From contig QVRM01000335.1 of NCBI GenBank assembly GCA_003439945.1, positions 469,501-533,500 on the forward strand: a stretch of DNA of 64,000 nucleotides. Reading direction: 5' to 3'. Below are positions 40,465 through 52,850 of this stretch, one piece after another. The position numbers were made by a program, and so were the translations under genes. The number at the start of each line of letters is the position of its first letter. Positions within the stretch are counted from its first letter, which is position 1. This DNA comes from Dermanyssus gallinae (lineage: Eukaryota; Arthropoda; Arachnida; Mesostigmata; Dermanyssidae). The notes beneath the pieces are model-generated. The model saw nothing but the letters and a program-made list of their open reading frames with translations, was not told where the DNA came from and searched no databases.

Positions 40465-43098
40465 AAGTAGCCTTAACAGCCCTCGAATGGGCCACGACAA
40501 AATGACAATATGAATTCGTTGCCACTCAATCGATATCGTATGCCTTGTTTCTCGCGTCAACAACAGTGACCTCGCGAAAGTATTTAAATGTAGTTATCCC
40601 CAATAACTTCGGTCTATTTTTCCCACCTGCTTAACAAAGGCAACCCAACCCAGTTCACGTTGGCTAATCAGCGTCGTAAAAAGCCCGAGTTTGTGTTTTG
40701 TTCGGCGAGGGTTCCCCCGGAATTCAGCAGGACGATACATGACCTTGTGTGAGTCGTTCAAAACTCCAACAGAACTACCACATGAGGTAGAAACTGTGAT
40801 TGACAATAACCATATACTCAAATACGAAAAATTGTTATTTTTGCTGTATATTAAAGCATAGGTACCGAGTCCCACACTTCGTGGATCTGTTTCTCTGAAA
40901 GCCTAACTTAGTCGTGCCGCACAAAAAATCCTTCGTCTCAGAGAAAATTATGGAACGTCTATGAGAAAGAACCTAATCTTGCCTTTAAGCAAGAATAAAG
41001 ATAAGGTAAAATCAAACGTTGTCACAATAACATTAGCTAGTGGCCAGTCAGACAAGCTGTTTTGCGAAACATTTTTAAAGCATAAAAACAGATACGTTTG
41101 TAATGATGCGATGACCAGCTAGTACCTTAAGACACTTGACTGAAAGACGCCTATGAAGTACATCGTATGCCAAGGAATGATATGCTACAGCTGTCCCTTT
41201 CCATTTCACATTTTTAAATTCTGAACTGCTCGTTTCTTTGTGGTTGCTAGTCGAATTAATTAACGAATACACTAAGTGTTTAAGGTACCTAATTACCTTT
41301 TAGCACACGTGCTCACAAACACAGACGCAGGAACGCATACATAAAAAAATTACACTTTGAATACGAGATGAAACATCGTGTGATTATATTACATAATACG
41401 AGTGTAAGTAATTTGGAATGGACGTAGTTTGTGGAAAGGTAAGGCGGATGATAGATATCTTTATCGTGCCGATAGCCGATTTGTCTGAATAGCAGCCTAG
41501 GTGTGAAATCAAGCCGTAAACGACTTGAAATCATAGGCGTATTTCTGTGCCTCGGTATGTGTGTGAATGTGTATATTGGTGCGCCTGATCGTCGGCGATA
41601 ACGTCGGCCATTTTATTGTGGGCCTTTCATGTCCGCCTTGCTCGCAGCATGAGTGACCCAAAAACAGGTCGAGATACATTCACGATAGCACCTGGACGTT
41701 TGATCCCCAGTTGGTACAAATGCGCAGAATCGAAGACCTACTACCGACCACACGTGCTAGCGTTAGATCATGGTGGACATGCTTTACGAAAGTAACCTGC
41801 ATCCATGCATGTTGTTGTTGTTGTTACTGTTGTTGCGGCTAGGCGAATATTGTTACATGTATGTACTAATTAACTAATGGTGACATCAATCATCAATGCC
41901 GCGCATCGACAACGGTTTCGACACTTGATCATGTCAGAATAGCCACCATGACCGCAGTGCTGAATGTTAGCCGCAGCGCTAACCGCGGTATAAATCACGA
42001 AGTTAGCTGGTTCATTCATTCATTCAGTAACTGGTTGTCTGCCTTTAAACTCTCGGCTGGGTAGTAAACGCCTCATTCCTGGCGGTCTTCTTGAAGAGCC
42101 TGCCAATGTAGAAAATCATCACAAGCTAAGTAGCCGATCGCAGCTTCGCAGTTCTCAAACTGCTACTTTCCGTCCAATGACTGAGGACTTCGCTGTCGCA
42201 ATTGACGCAATATATGCCTAAGCTTCTTCGATTGCCTGGCAATAATGTGCATGTTGATGATGAATGGTCGACGTCCACATAGCACACGAGGCGGTAGGTG
42301 GTAGTTCGTTTCATTAAGGCTAGGTGCAAGCCATACGTTAACCTCTCCCCAACTATCAGAATTGATTAGCTATATGTACTATATATAAATATATATATAT
42401 ATATATTCCGATCCACTGACTACCTGAAGACGAAGAAGGCAATACAGTGGCGGCTGCTACGGCCATTAGATTCAGACATAACTAGAGGCCTGAAAAACTG
42501 ACACGGCGTAGGCCAACATGTTGTACATCACCATCGTTTGTCGTTCTGTCGCACATAGTCGACTCTCTGCACTGGTATATTAAAGCGTGTACTTATTCGT
42601 GTCCCACCCATCTACGGCATCCTCCTGTTATATAAATATACTTAAAATTATAATCGTTCCATGTTATAATTACCTGCTTACGTTCATTAGCTTACATCCA
42701 CATAAGGTCGATACACAGGGTGAACGAAATTTGAAAAACCTGAAGGTAGGCCACTATTGCACGTGTTCTGAGGCACCCATTGGTGTTCGGTTATATGAGA
42801 TATCTATCTTCCCGGAGACACAAAAATATACATGTGCATATACACAAGATGTAAACTGAGTGTAAATTGTGTCACAGATGCCAGCTTTCTGGCGGAGTAG
42901 AGTTGAGAGCGATACACCAGATCGATGCACTGAACTGCACTGCACTCAATGTAGTGATGTGCGTGCGTCCATTTCTTTTACTATCACATCAATCTACATT
43001 TCGTTGCCGTCAATAATAATTCAGTGACAGGACAAAAATATATTTATATCACCTTTGAGTTTGTGTGATCTTTATAATAAACACTATTACTATACCTG

Positions 43099-43136
<38 letters not shown>

Positions 43137-43160
43137 GTGTTACTACTACAAGAATTATAA
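40465..43160. other. no gene recognised downstream of the PAF-AH-like gene
   Basis: Unique AT-rich sequence with short (TA)n/(GT)n at 43,098-43,136 and a TTG run near 41,811-41,838. A possible polyadenylation signal for the minus-strand gene, ATTAAA read on the minus strand, lies near 43,163-43,168. Confidence 0.35.
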
Positions 43161-43336
43161 CTTTTAATGTGTGTTTTTGTCACAACAATCCATCCGAGAT
43201 GTAGTTGCTACCAGAAATAATAATTTTAACACAAACACTAATTTATGTATATATAAAAATATATATAAAACAATATCTATGTGCGAATTTCGGAAAGGTA
43301 CATCCGGAGGAGACGAGTTTCGTCGAGTCGTATCTA

Positions 43337-43516
43337 TCACGGTATTGTGCCGTCCATATCGCAGAGCCGGTCGGTGCTCTTCGTGAACTTGATTCCGTAC
43401 GCCTCCTGAAGGATCTGCGATGCAAGGTCATGGACCGGCTCAAATGCCTTGTAGTAGCCATATTTCGTGAGGTGAAACAGGTCGAACATGTCCGTGTGTG
43501 AAATGGACCCATCCTC
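43337..43516 (-). CDS. Paf-AHalpha: PAF-AH alpha-like exon 6 (terminal)
   Basis: Residues 193-251, EDGSISHTDMFDLFHLTKYG to MDGTIP, ending at TGA 43,337-43,339. The acceptor is attaatag. It holds the block V Asp-x-x-His dyad (DLFH) and the C-terminal helix EPVHDLASQIL. The last ~15 residues exceed the usual family end. Confidence 0.92.
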   Translation of the reverse strand, partial: EDGSISHTDMFDLFHLTKYGYYKAFEPVHDLASQILQEAYGIKFTKSTDRLCDMDGTIP

Positions 43517-46122
43517 CTATTAATGATGACCGCCACGGGCACAACGAGCAACCGAACAGCACCACCAACGACAACAACGACAAAGGACAATAGGAACAAC
43601 GGCATAAGCAATCTCGAAAAAACAAACCATTTATACGCGTGTTATCTATTCAGATGGCCAACTGTTTTTGCGAAAATAAGCCGCAGATCAAAGACAAATC
43701 CTAGGCCGTAATATAGTACTTCTCACTTAATAGAGAATATATACCCTTAACGCAGAATATTCTGTCATATGTACCCTACTCACACCCGCAAATGCCAGTC
43801 GCCGCTACAGTACAATTCAAGATCTGTGCACTGCATTGTACATAGCAATAAAGCTAGTATATATAAGCATTATTTATTATATTAATCAACTCTTGGCTAG
43901 ACACGAATCATTGCCGCCTAAATTCACTTACTCTGTGATGAATAGAAGAGAAAATATGCAAAAGCATAAAAATAAACTATCGCGGGCCGATAACGAGATA
44001 ACGGTAACGGGCCGCTATTACTTTACCTTTACGAAGATCGAGGACACGTCGATCAGCTGGCAGTCATCGTGTTTGTCAATGGCTGTATGCAGCAACCGGT
44101 TCGTCTCGGCAACGAGCGAGCGTAGGGGCGACTCTCGGTGGCAACAGGGAAGCAGACCCTAAAACGCCACCATGATATTATCATCGAGAGTAAGCAACGC
44201 GAGGAGGAGAAGCTTAATCATGAATAACCAGCTCACTTCTGGGGTGGGCTTTGAAAGGGATACACCGTTTCTTTTTTTGTTTGTTTTTCACTCGGAAATA
44301 CCATCACTGTACGCATATCTATAAAGTTCTATCTTCCCGAAACAAGAAAGACGACCATGGCGCGATATTTTTACTCAAATAACCCCACCCTTGCTTTATG
44401 GCTAGCAAGTGTGTTTATTTTGATTATCCGCTGGAATATTATTCAAAGATTATACAAGCGTTCACGCGGATAGATTTCTGGCCAGGATTGTTGATCCGAT
44501 CGAACTTATAAGCCATATATTGCTCATTATGGTGATACAGGGATAAGATATCGGTATATTTTAATCGACGTGAAATACATCTAACAAAAGGTGAAAGCAC
44601 TGTAGACAGATCAATAAGAGAGCAACTAATTTTACCGTAACGGTTTAAATATTTAGTGAATATCTCCGACAGGTATAACATGGATTCAATCGAAATTGGG
44701 TCAAACTTGCTCTGGGGGTCCCCAAGAAGAAGAAGAAGAGGATGCCTCCGTATCGAATCGTATATTTGCCAATCTCTCGACAAGAGCCATCTCGTTTTTT
44801 GTGCACTGAATGCACTCCATTTGATCGCTAGCAGGTAAAGCCAAGGCGTCGATACCTACGGTGCTAAATCGTCACTTGCGGTTCGTAGGCAGGCAAACTC
44901 GGCGGCTCGCGGGAGCTGCAGTAGCCGAAGTAGTCTAAACGTACATCGGACTAGACCTACAAGTACATTCTGAACTAATACTTACCATAACAATAATGAA
45001 CGGGGGTTTGTCGCTCTGTTTGTGCGTCTTCACCGCACGAACACACGCATCGACTCCTGCTGCGATATCCTCGGGAGAGTCACCCGCTCGAAGGTTGTTT
45101 GACCCAATTGAAATTACCACTACCTATATCGAAACAGGCGAGTCAGACAACGACAGGTGATTTGGAATATTTCTATTGTGTGACAAAAAGGCTAGCTAAT
45201 ACAACGGAACAAAATTGGATTAAATGCTTCCTTATCGTAACCAATATGAACAGGAGTGATATATATTCATATATATATATAAAGTTTGCAGGTGGTGTAA
45301 ACTCGTCTCCTTTATACCTTTGGAGTAACCTTGTCGAGAAGGGAATTCTCGAGCCTCCAGAGCAAATTTTGTGTCTTGTCCTCTACTGCGGAAAGATTGA
45401 GTGAGTGTGACTGAGCAAACAAAATGTCCCACACCTGCAAGGTACCAAGCAAAAGTTATATGTAAATTGTAACAACCTGCACAAAATGCTTAAATCCGTG
45501 GATTAAACCGACAAGTTGTCACGACGTTCCCAGGGCTAACGGCTACTTAACAAATTGGATGGTGATATTGTAATCCATGCCATATGAACGACACTTACAT
45601 TTACAGCCCAAAAAAGGGCTATCCGATGGATGTAGATGTTTTAATCGAGTCCCCTAGGAATCATCTATCTGACTAAATGGCAAACGTTTCTGGTCAACTC
45701 AACTAGCAGGTTTCCATCCATATCAGTACACAATAGAAACGCGGCTTTAACAAACGTATTTGGACATTTATCTCCGTCTGTATACTTACTTCGCTGGCCA
45801 TCACAACCCTATTATCCTGTACCTCTTTGAGTATAAGTAAACAAGATAGAGGGCTTAGAGATAACTCCTGCTGACAATTAATCTTAGCACGACAAAGGTA
45901 AAGCGCCCATATGTTCTATGAAAAATGTCAATTAAGACAAATCCCCGGCTTTGAAAGACCCGGCAGTGTGGTGAATGCCGCCAACGTACTGCTAAGCAGG
46001 AGACAAAAGGACTCCTGACAATCTAGGCGATTGACGCTCGGCGTATCCGCAGAGAGGACACTCTATTTTTTCACGCCACGCCGGTGGGCCGTTGAGGGTC
46101 TAGAGCACAAACCCAATGTGTG

Positions 46123-46156
<34 letters not shown>

Positions 46157-47456
46157 ATTTACATTTGTTTCATACTGTATACAATATATTGGGCGAGCAT
46201 GGGTTTACTGCAGGCATTAACATAGAACAGTAACATGCTCGATAAGCTCACCTGGGTGATCGACAGAAAAGCAGTTGTGTGGTCTCCAAGAAATACTATA
46301 TCGGGCTCCTTTCCTTCCGATATGTTGATCAGATGCTGGTGCTGTAAACAAAGAAGTTAAGGAGATTAAAATTCCGATAAAATGTCGATTATCAGTGTCG
46401 AAATCTTTTGTAGATTTCAGCCGTAGTTGGAAGGGTCGTGAAGGCAAACAAGCACAACAATAGTGCCGACAAACACTTTGGCCAATTATTGGCAGGTGCA
46501 AGAACCGCATTCTCCATCGCCTTCACTAGCGGTCACTCTCGATACATGATTCGATACATATTGATGATCGCTGCGTTCTTGGAAAATTATAACGTCGGTT
46601 AAATCGGACGTTTTGCATTTGATTCGGAGAAATGCTACTGCAACAGCTTCATGGAGCTATATGAATGTGATTTCAGCCACCTATGAAGATGGTCGTAGTA
46701 TGTACAACCACATGAAAATCTAATCAAATCAATACGCTTGCAATATATATATATATATATATATATATAAGAAGTACTTTTCTTCTTTTGATAAACTCAC
46801 GCGCTCACACTACAGTAACCTTCAGCCGCACAGAGTAGCCACTATGATGTAGCACTGACCATTTAGTTTACTCTCAGTTTATTGAATATTAGATGTTTGC
46901 TTAAACCACAACCAGCATCTATATTTAGCCAAATGCACGTTCTTCTAGAGGTGGGTTCAGTACTCAGATACATATGCATACCATACGTACCGTGGCCATA
47001 AATGCCGCAAGACATCCGAGCGATCTAATTATCATTTTATCTAACTGATATTAGCAATAAACTGACTCAGGGTGCATCTTTTAATTATCAGTAATACTTG
47101 TGACATCACGGACGACCGCCTCCAGTAAGCAGAGCTTGTCGCTAGCAGTAATGTGTAGAAGCATGAAACTCCGCGTCTATAGTAGAAATGATTACACGGG
47201 TAAGAGTAGATACTAAACTCCGAGAAACAGAATCATTCAGATCAATCAAGACTAATGAATCGGATCAGCTAACGTGCACTTTTTGTTTTTTTTTTTCGAT
47301 TAAGACAGGGAGGGTTAAATAAATATACATATATATCAAACAGCAGTGTTCGAGACTCGATTTCGATTTTGTTGATATGCCATCATTCACCACCATCCGA
47401 ACCTAACGTTTCTCAAATTGTCTCTTGTCGGCGGAGGGAGCTAGTATATATATATA

Positions 47457-47521
<65 letters not shown>

Positions 47522-47673
47522 CGTCCCCTGTAAATCACCTCATACACATATGTACATGTATATATAATACTCACGTAACTCTGGAAGCGTTGGCCTTCTC
47601 CGCTGGCCGGCTCTCCGCCGCCGGGCGTTGGCTGAGTCGAAGCACACGACGCTGATGATATAGCTGATGACAT
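43337..47673 (-). CDS. Paf-AHalpha: PAF acetylhydrolase 1B alpha-subunit homologue (probable pseudoenzyme), whole gene
   Basis: Six coding exons joined by GT-AG introns give 251 residues (47,575-47,673; 46,252-46,341; 45,318-45,434; 44,986-45,123; 44,027-44,158; 43,337-43,516). The family's usual length is about 230. The product is an SGNH/GDSL-fold protein; in animals the alpha subunits dimerise and bind LIS1/PAFAH1B1, a dynein regulator, in the cytosol. Family blocks are present in order: KEPDIVFLGD, LLWRLEN, VVISIGSNN, GLLP, HTDMFDLFHLT. Block I reads GDHT, not GDS, so the catalytic Ser is His54. The block II loop GIGGD is replaced by SAVED (residues 78-82), which removes the oxyanion glycine. 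Block III GSNN (109-112) and the Asp204/His207 dyad are kept. The Drosophila homologue is known to lack catalytic residues and activity, so a scaffold role is likely. An upstream in-frame ATG at 47,709 is an alternative start. Confidence 0.92.
44027..44158 (-). CDS. Paf-AHalpha: PAF-AH alpha-like exon 5
   Basis: Residues 149-192, GLLPCCHRESPLRSLVAETN to VSSIFVK, with a gttttag acceptor and a gtaaag donor. GLLP and the following N.LL..... helix match the family. Confidence 0.9.
44986..45123 (-). CDS. Paf-AHalpha: PAF-AH alpha-like exon 4
   Basis: Residues 103-148, VVVISIGSNNLRAGDSPEDI to PPFIIVM, with an atatag acceptor and a gtaagt donor. GSNN corresponds to the GTNN block III of the family, whose Asn contributes to the oxyanion hole. 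Confidence 0.93.
45318..45434 (-). CDS. Paf-AHalpha: PAF-AH alpha-like exon 3
   Basis: Residues 64-102, VWDILFAQSHSLNLSAVEDK to LLDKVTPK, with a ccttgcag acceptor and a gtataa donor. It aligns with the IWRELF...LNFGIGGDT...WRL segment of the family, but the glycine-rich loop has become SAVED. Confidence 0.9.
46122..46160. repeat. (TA)n in intron 2 of the PAF-AH-like gene
   Basis: Interrupted TA run. Intron 2 (45,435-46,251) shows nothing else. Confidence 0.9.
46252..46341 (-). CDS. Paf-AHalpha: PAF-AH alpha-like exon 2
   Basis: Residues 34-63. It follows a tttacag acceptor and ends at a gtgagc donor. The exon carries the block I segment EPDIVFLGDHTTAFL, where family members have GDS with the nucleophile Ser. 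The His codon is at 46,279-46,281. Confidence 0.92.
46742..46769. repeat. (TA)n in intron 1 of the PAF-AH-like gene
   Basis: Short TA run within the 1,233-bp intron 1. Confidence 0.9.
47442..47520. repeat. (TA)n in intron 1, 54 bp from the exon 1 donor
   Basis: About 78 bp of TA with one break near 47,458. It lies very close to the 5' splice site of exon 1 and could form a stable hairpin in the transcript. Confidence 0.95.
47575..47673 (-). CDS. Paf-AHalpha: PAF-AH alpha-like exon 1
   Basis: Codes for residues 1-33, starting at ATG 47,673 (MSSAISSASCASTQ) and ending ...QRFQSY before a gtgagt donor at 47,574. The Ser/Pro/Gly-rich N-terminus is not conserved in the family. ATG 47,673 was chosen because an A-rich context (gcaaaaATG) precedes it; the ATG at 47,709 would add 12 residues. 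Intron 1 (1,233 bp) holds a long (TA)n array at 47,442-47,520. Confidence 0.75.
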
Positions 47674-48099
47674 TTTTGCAGTGGCTACTGCACACCAGAT
47701 GGAACACAAAGCGGATGGTGGCCGGACTGAGGTTCCAATCGATGATGCTGTTGTAGTTGTTGTTCTGTTGCTACTGTTGATGTTGTTGTTTATGTTGTTG
47801 CCTTTGGTGTTTTTGTTTCGGTGGTTGTTCTGGTTGTTGACGTTTCAAAGACGGCAGCCTTTGTTGCCAACAAACGTCGTCTTCGTTTTCAGTGTTACTT
47901 GCAGTACACTTGGAAGAAGTCGGGAAGAGGGTGTGCTGAGTTGAGAGATTGTAGTCGCGAACAAGACGGTGGGGGGCTCTACATATATATTTCAATATAT
48001 ATATATATAGAGAGAGAGATATCACCTCTCGGCCTGCTGCACACCTAATGACAATCTAGTCCCGGATCCGGACTGTAGATCCAGGTGGAGCACAACCGT

Positions 48100-48199
48100 A
48101 AGAACAACAACAACGACAACAACAACAACAACGACAAAAAGATAAGTACAAAGTCACCAAGGCACCGTGAACACGGAACAACTAGAATGGCGATGATGA

Positions 48200-48230
<31 letters not shown>

Positions 48231-48900
48231 GACAACATATAGAACACAGCTCAAACAGCCTGTACCAAACTCGACTGCGTACTGACAAACAGATTGTCGT
48301 GTGTCTCCAGAGTGTTTACTATTCGAATAGCAGAGGTAAGTTGGTTCGACAGTAAGTAAGTAAGTAAGTCGTAACTGGCTGGACCACATATACACGTTGA
48401 GGGACGGGCGGTGCTTCAGTCGCCGAGAAAGCCGCGTGTAGCCGCCGCGGAGAAATTCACCACACCGCGAGGAGCGTAGCGACCAGAAACACACAACACC
48501 AACATTGACCGCCTTCCCTCAACAAAGATACTAGGAACACCTCGTCGTATCAATCATCATCATCATCATATCAAAAGTGTCTAGTGCACTCATCATCGTC
48601 ATCATGGAAACAGCGGCAACTGTCAACACAATGATCCCAACCGTAACAGTAACCACCAACACCACAACAACAATAACAACAACAACCAAACCACAGCAAC
48701 AACTGACACATCAATAATAATAATCACAGTAACAACAACAACAACAACAACAGCAAGAATCACAATAACACCAACTAGTTAAGCACCAGGTGTGGGGTGT
48801 ACATTTAAATAGCAGCAGAAACAACTCCAACAGCAGGAGCAGCAACAACAACAACAACAACAATAAAAAACAACAACAACGACCGAATTTTTAGTAATAC
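48100..48900. repeat. (CAA)n cluster
   Basis: Several interrupted CAA/CAG/GAC-type tracts on the plus strand (48,102-48,140; 48,198-48,240; 48,662-48,780; 48,840-48,885), plus an ATC run near 48,553-48,570 and a (GTAA)n run near 48,351-48,369. Confidence 0.85.
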
Positions 48901-49299
48901 TATACTAATGCTAGCTATCGTAGATAGAAATTGTACTACTTACTATTCACATGGTACGCATTGAGACACACATAACACACAGGCAGACAGTGAATTGAAA
49001 TGAAGTGAAAATTGTGCACGGCCGGACAGTCAAGCAACGAGAGAAGAAAAAGAAACACTGTCTTACATAAACACACAGTTGTTCAACACAGTTGTCAGTC
49101 GAGCGCAGCATCCACTGCCGTCAAGCAGAGCAGTACTAACTACTAAGTAGAGTAATACAGGAAGTTGGAAATGTAGGAGTAATTCATTACAAAAAAACAA
49201 TGCGAATAGGTAAGCCACGGCGTCAGCCGTTAGCAGCGCAGCTCTATTCAGCAGAGAGCCAGGAGATCAGGCATCAGCAGGAGCAGGACACCCACCACT

Positions 49300-49432
49300 G
49301 CTGGGACAACAGCAACACCAACAACCGACAATATCAGCGACAAAATCAGCAATAAAAACAACAACAGTGCGACAACAGCAACAACAACAGCAACAACAAC
49401 AACAGCAACAACAATAACAACAACAACAGGTG
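49300..49432. repeat. (CAA)n tract
   Basis: Interrupted CAA/CAG repeats. On the plus strand one frame reads Gln-rich and another Thr-rich up to a stop near 49,530. No start codon or splice sites support coding use. Confidence 0.85.
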
Positions 49433-50539
49433 GGAAAGGGAACCCGGACGACCACAGCGAGGCAAAACCTGCCTCTATGTCTATACAGGCGACACCGTGT
49501 GGGGATCCTCCTCTTTCCACTCCACTTAGCTAGCTTGATAGTTCGAATTTGTTTCACTTCCCCCCTCTATATATTCTTACCTCCTCTTACCGCTCCCGGC
49601 ACCTTGCTCGGTATCGATCATCTCTGTGAATCCGCCTACTACATTGATTTGACCGTCTCGTTCGTTCTCGCCTTAATCGCACTTGCGACAGTAAATCATG
49701 TGTATGAATGGATAATAAAATCATATGGATAATAATAATAATGATTGGGGTGATGATGATGATGATGCCATCAACGCAAATGACATCATTTTTTGTTTTG
49801 GCCACGATAAGGATCGTAGTGTGTATAAATATAGAATTTGGCTTCTGTTTTTGTAATCATGATGACGAGAATGATAATAGATATAGATAGCATGACCATC
49901 GCCACATGCTTATACTAATACCAATGATATTAACTAATTTTTAGTTTAATTGAATTCTTACAAGACACTTTTACTGATGAAGAATGGTTTTCTACGCCAT
50001 GCGTCGTCTGCTTGACAGAGTTGTTGACATTGACTGTTCGTCGGCTATTAGTAAATATGAGGGTCTCGCGCCGATTTAACGGCACTGCTGGGTGTTAGTG
50101 TTTCTCATTCACATCATACCCTAAAGGATGCCACTACACTTGCTCTATCATTCAATGTAAAATTACATCTATACCATTCAGTTGCTGTTGTTGTTGTTGT
50201 TGTTGTTCATATGTTTTTCTTGACAGCAGACGTTCGTTCAGTACGGTAAACGTCAGTTGTCGCTCTTTACCCGATGCGGTAGATGACAGCCATGCGATTC
50301 ATATGGCAGAGTATTTTATTTTGTATATTGTGTATGTAACAAGCTTAAAAATAAGTAAACATCACAATATATTATATCGTTTACCATATCCAAAGCCTGA
50401 CTCTGGTTGCAGTAAAAAAATTTGAGATAGACTTGACATTTGTTCAAATGCACATAGAAATCCGGATTCTCTTTTCAAATAAAGCATCTTTTGTATATTT
50501 AAATTTGTAATCTTTTTGCTAATAAAACGCAATCTCAAT

Positions 50540-50650
50540 CTTGTTGTTGTTGTTGTTTTCGTTGTCATCTTCATTGTTGTTGTTTTCGTTGTCATCTTCA
50601 TTGTTGTTGTTGTTGTTGTTTACCCGATGCGGATGTTGTTGTTGTTGTTT
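50540..50650. repeat. (GTT)n with an internal tandem duplication
   Basis: GTT runs interrupted by the repeated unit ttttcgttgtcatcttcatt, which occurs twice. The same tacccgatgcgg sequence occurs at 50,267 and 50,621, suggesting a local duplication. Confidence 0.8.
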
Positions 50651-52799
50651 TTAGACACAACAAACTAGAAACTGCTATTTAAGGTTAGACCCATAGACAG
50701 ACACGTCGGCCAACACAAACACAAATTCATTCATCCGTTTGTGTGTCTAAAATCGCGCAGTAACAGATCCACTTGACGGCGGGTCATTCGGCTGTCCGCT
50801 GTCCCTGTTCTGGTGGGTTTGTTTTCCGCCGCCGTCTGCTGTGTCCTGTTGATGCCTGCATGGTAGCTGGCTGCATGGTACGGTGGAGCTGTCTGCTACA
50901 GCTATCGCTACGCCAGGCCGATAAGGCGATTGATTTCCCCCGCCCGCGTCCGAAGACACGACGTCTTCGCGACACAACAAAAAGAAGACAACAAATATCG
51001 GAACCGCTCACTAGTTGTGTGGGCGTTAGTCGCTAGTCGCGTTCGGTGTGGCTGTGATTCGCCGCTGCCACAGTTTGAGGTTGTTGTGCGTCTTACTTCA
51101 TCAACAACATCAGACAGCACCATCGGTATCATCATTATCATCGTCATCATCGTCATTATCGCCTTCAGGCACCGTTCGCATCATCCAACATCAAGGTTTG
51201 TGTGACCGAGCGAGCACACCAAGCACCTAGCTACTTCATCGCTACCACTGGCCTACAGCCACGAACGACAAGAGCCGATGAATGAAGCTGCTTTCTGAGA
51301 ACAGGTGACGAGGTGTCTGCCTTCATCTAATCTTTATGAGAGGTGCGGCGTGTTGAGAGGTCATCATGGGTTAGCAGGACACACACGGAGCAACAAAGCC
51401 AGACAGGTTACCAGGCTGGCTGGCTTTACCTGAGTGAGGAGATCATTTCGTTCATTCGTCATCAGAAGCACGTCGTCATTGGTGGTGATCGTAGGTCGTG
51501 TTTGCTTGTTGTTGACGACAGTGTGCTACCTACACAATCGGCACGTTTGTATATTCATTACTATTTGTATTAGTATTGTTTCTTTTATTATTTTTAGTAT
51601 TGTTATTCGTCATCTTCTTTCGACTCCTCCAGTCCGGCCATGCCTTGGAACCAGCCTGCCAGCCAGTCCGCAAAACATTCTATCGTTAGGCAGGTCTCGT
51701 GGAACCTGTCTGTGTAGTGTCTAGTGTCTAGAACTGTCGAGGCGACAGTGAAGCTTACTGTGTGTGGTCATTTATAGTAGTAGTGTGTATGGTACATCAA
51801 GTAAGATTTTTAGTAGTGTGTGGTACATGTGTAAGAAGAGTACATAGAGCAAAATAGAAGATATTCATGGTCGGAAATCGAATCGTCGGACTTGGCAGTA
51901 GGCTACGGTAGAGGTAGACAGCAACGACAACAACAACAACAACAACAACAACAACGAATGGTAAATGAAGCCTGCGGAAAATCGAACAGGATTACAGTGG
52001 TCTTTGGATCTAAACGTCTATCGAAAATTAGCCGCAGCGGCAAAAGCTGTAATGTGGATGGATGTCTGTTGTTTTCGAGCGAAAGCTACAGAACGCGAAG
52101 AAATCTGCCGCTGCTGATCATCACAGGTTTGATCACAGGTGAATGAAAGATTATTAGAGTCGTTGTAACCGAACCACAGCAAGTCGGCAGCTGTATTGGT
52201 TGTTGTTGTTGTTGTTAGCAACAGGCGCGCCCCTCAGAAGTGAGTGGTGGTCGTCTGTTGAAGTGGTGGGGTCATGTCCCAGAAGAAGGAACACTATGAT
52301 CTCGGTACGGACGACTAGGACACGGAACAACAGAAGTGGGCTTTAGTTGGCAGTTCTCGTGGCTGTTGTTATATATATATATATATGTGTGTGTCTGTGA
52401 ATCCCTCCAAAAAAGACACACCAAGTCCTCCTTTAGATCTCTCGGTCTATCGGCTTTCAGGTCCTAGACACAGCTTAGGGCCACAGTTTAGTTATTATCG
52501 AGCGGCAACTATGTGTCAGTAGTCAATAAGGCTGACCTGATCAATGGCGGTCGTTGTGATTAAAAACCACCACTCCAGTCAGTTGTTATTGCTGTTCATA
52601 TTTATTTAAAGATGCAATCAATATCGGTATCATGTGTTTGTTGATCTGGTTTACCACACGCAACCGATTTTGCACTGAGATGTCCACTGGCCCAAGTGTA
52701 GTGTGATCTCTGATGACCGACGTCTGTCAAAACATTCATTAAATTCTCATTATGATTTGTGTTACAACGGTGCCGACTGGGTATTGCTGAGAGTAAACA

Positions 52800-52802
52800 T
52801 AC

Positions 52803-52836
<34 letters not shown>

Positions 52837-52850
52837 GCTGCTGCTGCTGT
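52800..52850. repeat. (GTT)n tract
   Basis: About 16 units of GTT/GCT. Confidence 0.9.

Noticed and set aside
44439..44783. A 114-codon minus-strand open frame in intron 4 of the PAF-AH-like gene
   Set aside because: It does not join in frame with the neighbouring exons, which splice to each other exactly, and has no recognisable domain.
48045..48494. A 149-codon minus-strand open frame with Val/Leu-rich core
   Set aside because: The core is the complement of CAA repeats, and no motif is found outside it.
49235..49530. Plus-strand Thr/Gln-rich open frames ending in a more protein-like stretch (DDHSEAKPASMSIQATPC)
   Set aside because: There is no in-frame ATG before the repeat and no convincing splice acceptor; the frame depends on the CAA tract.
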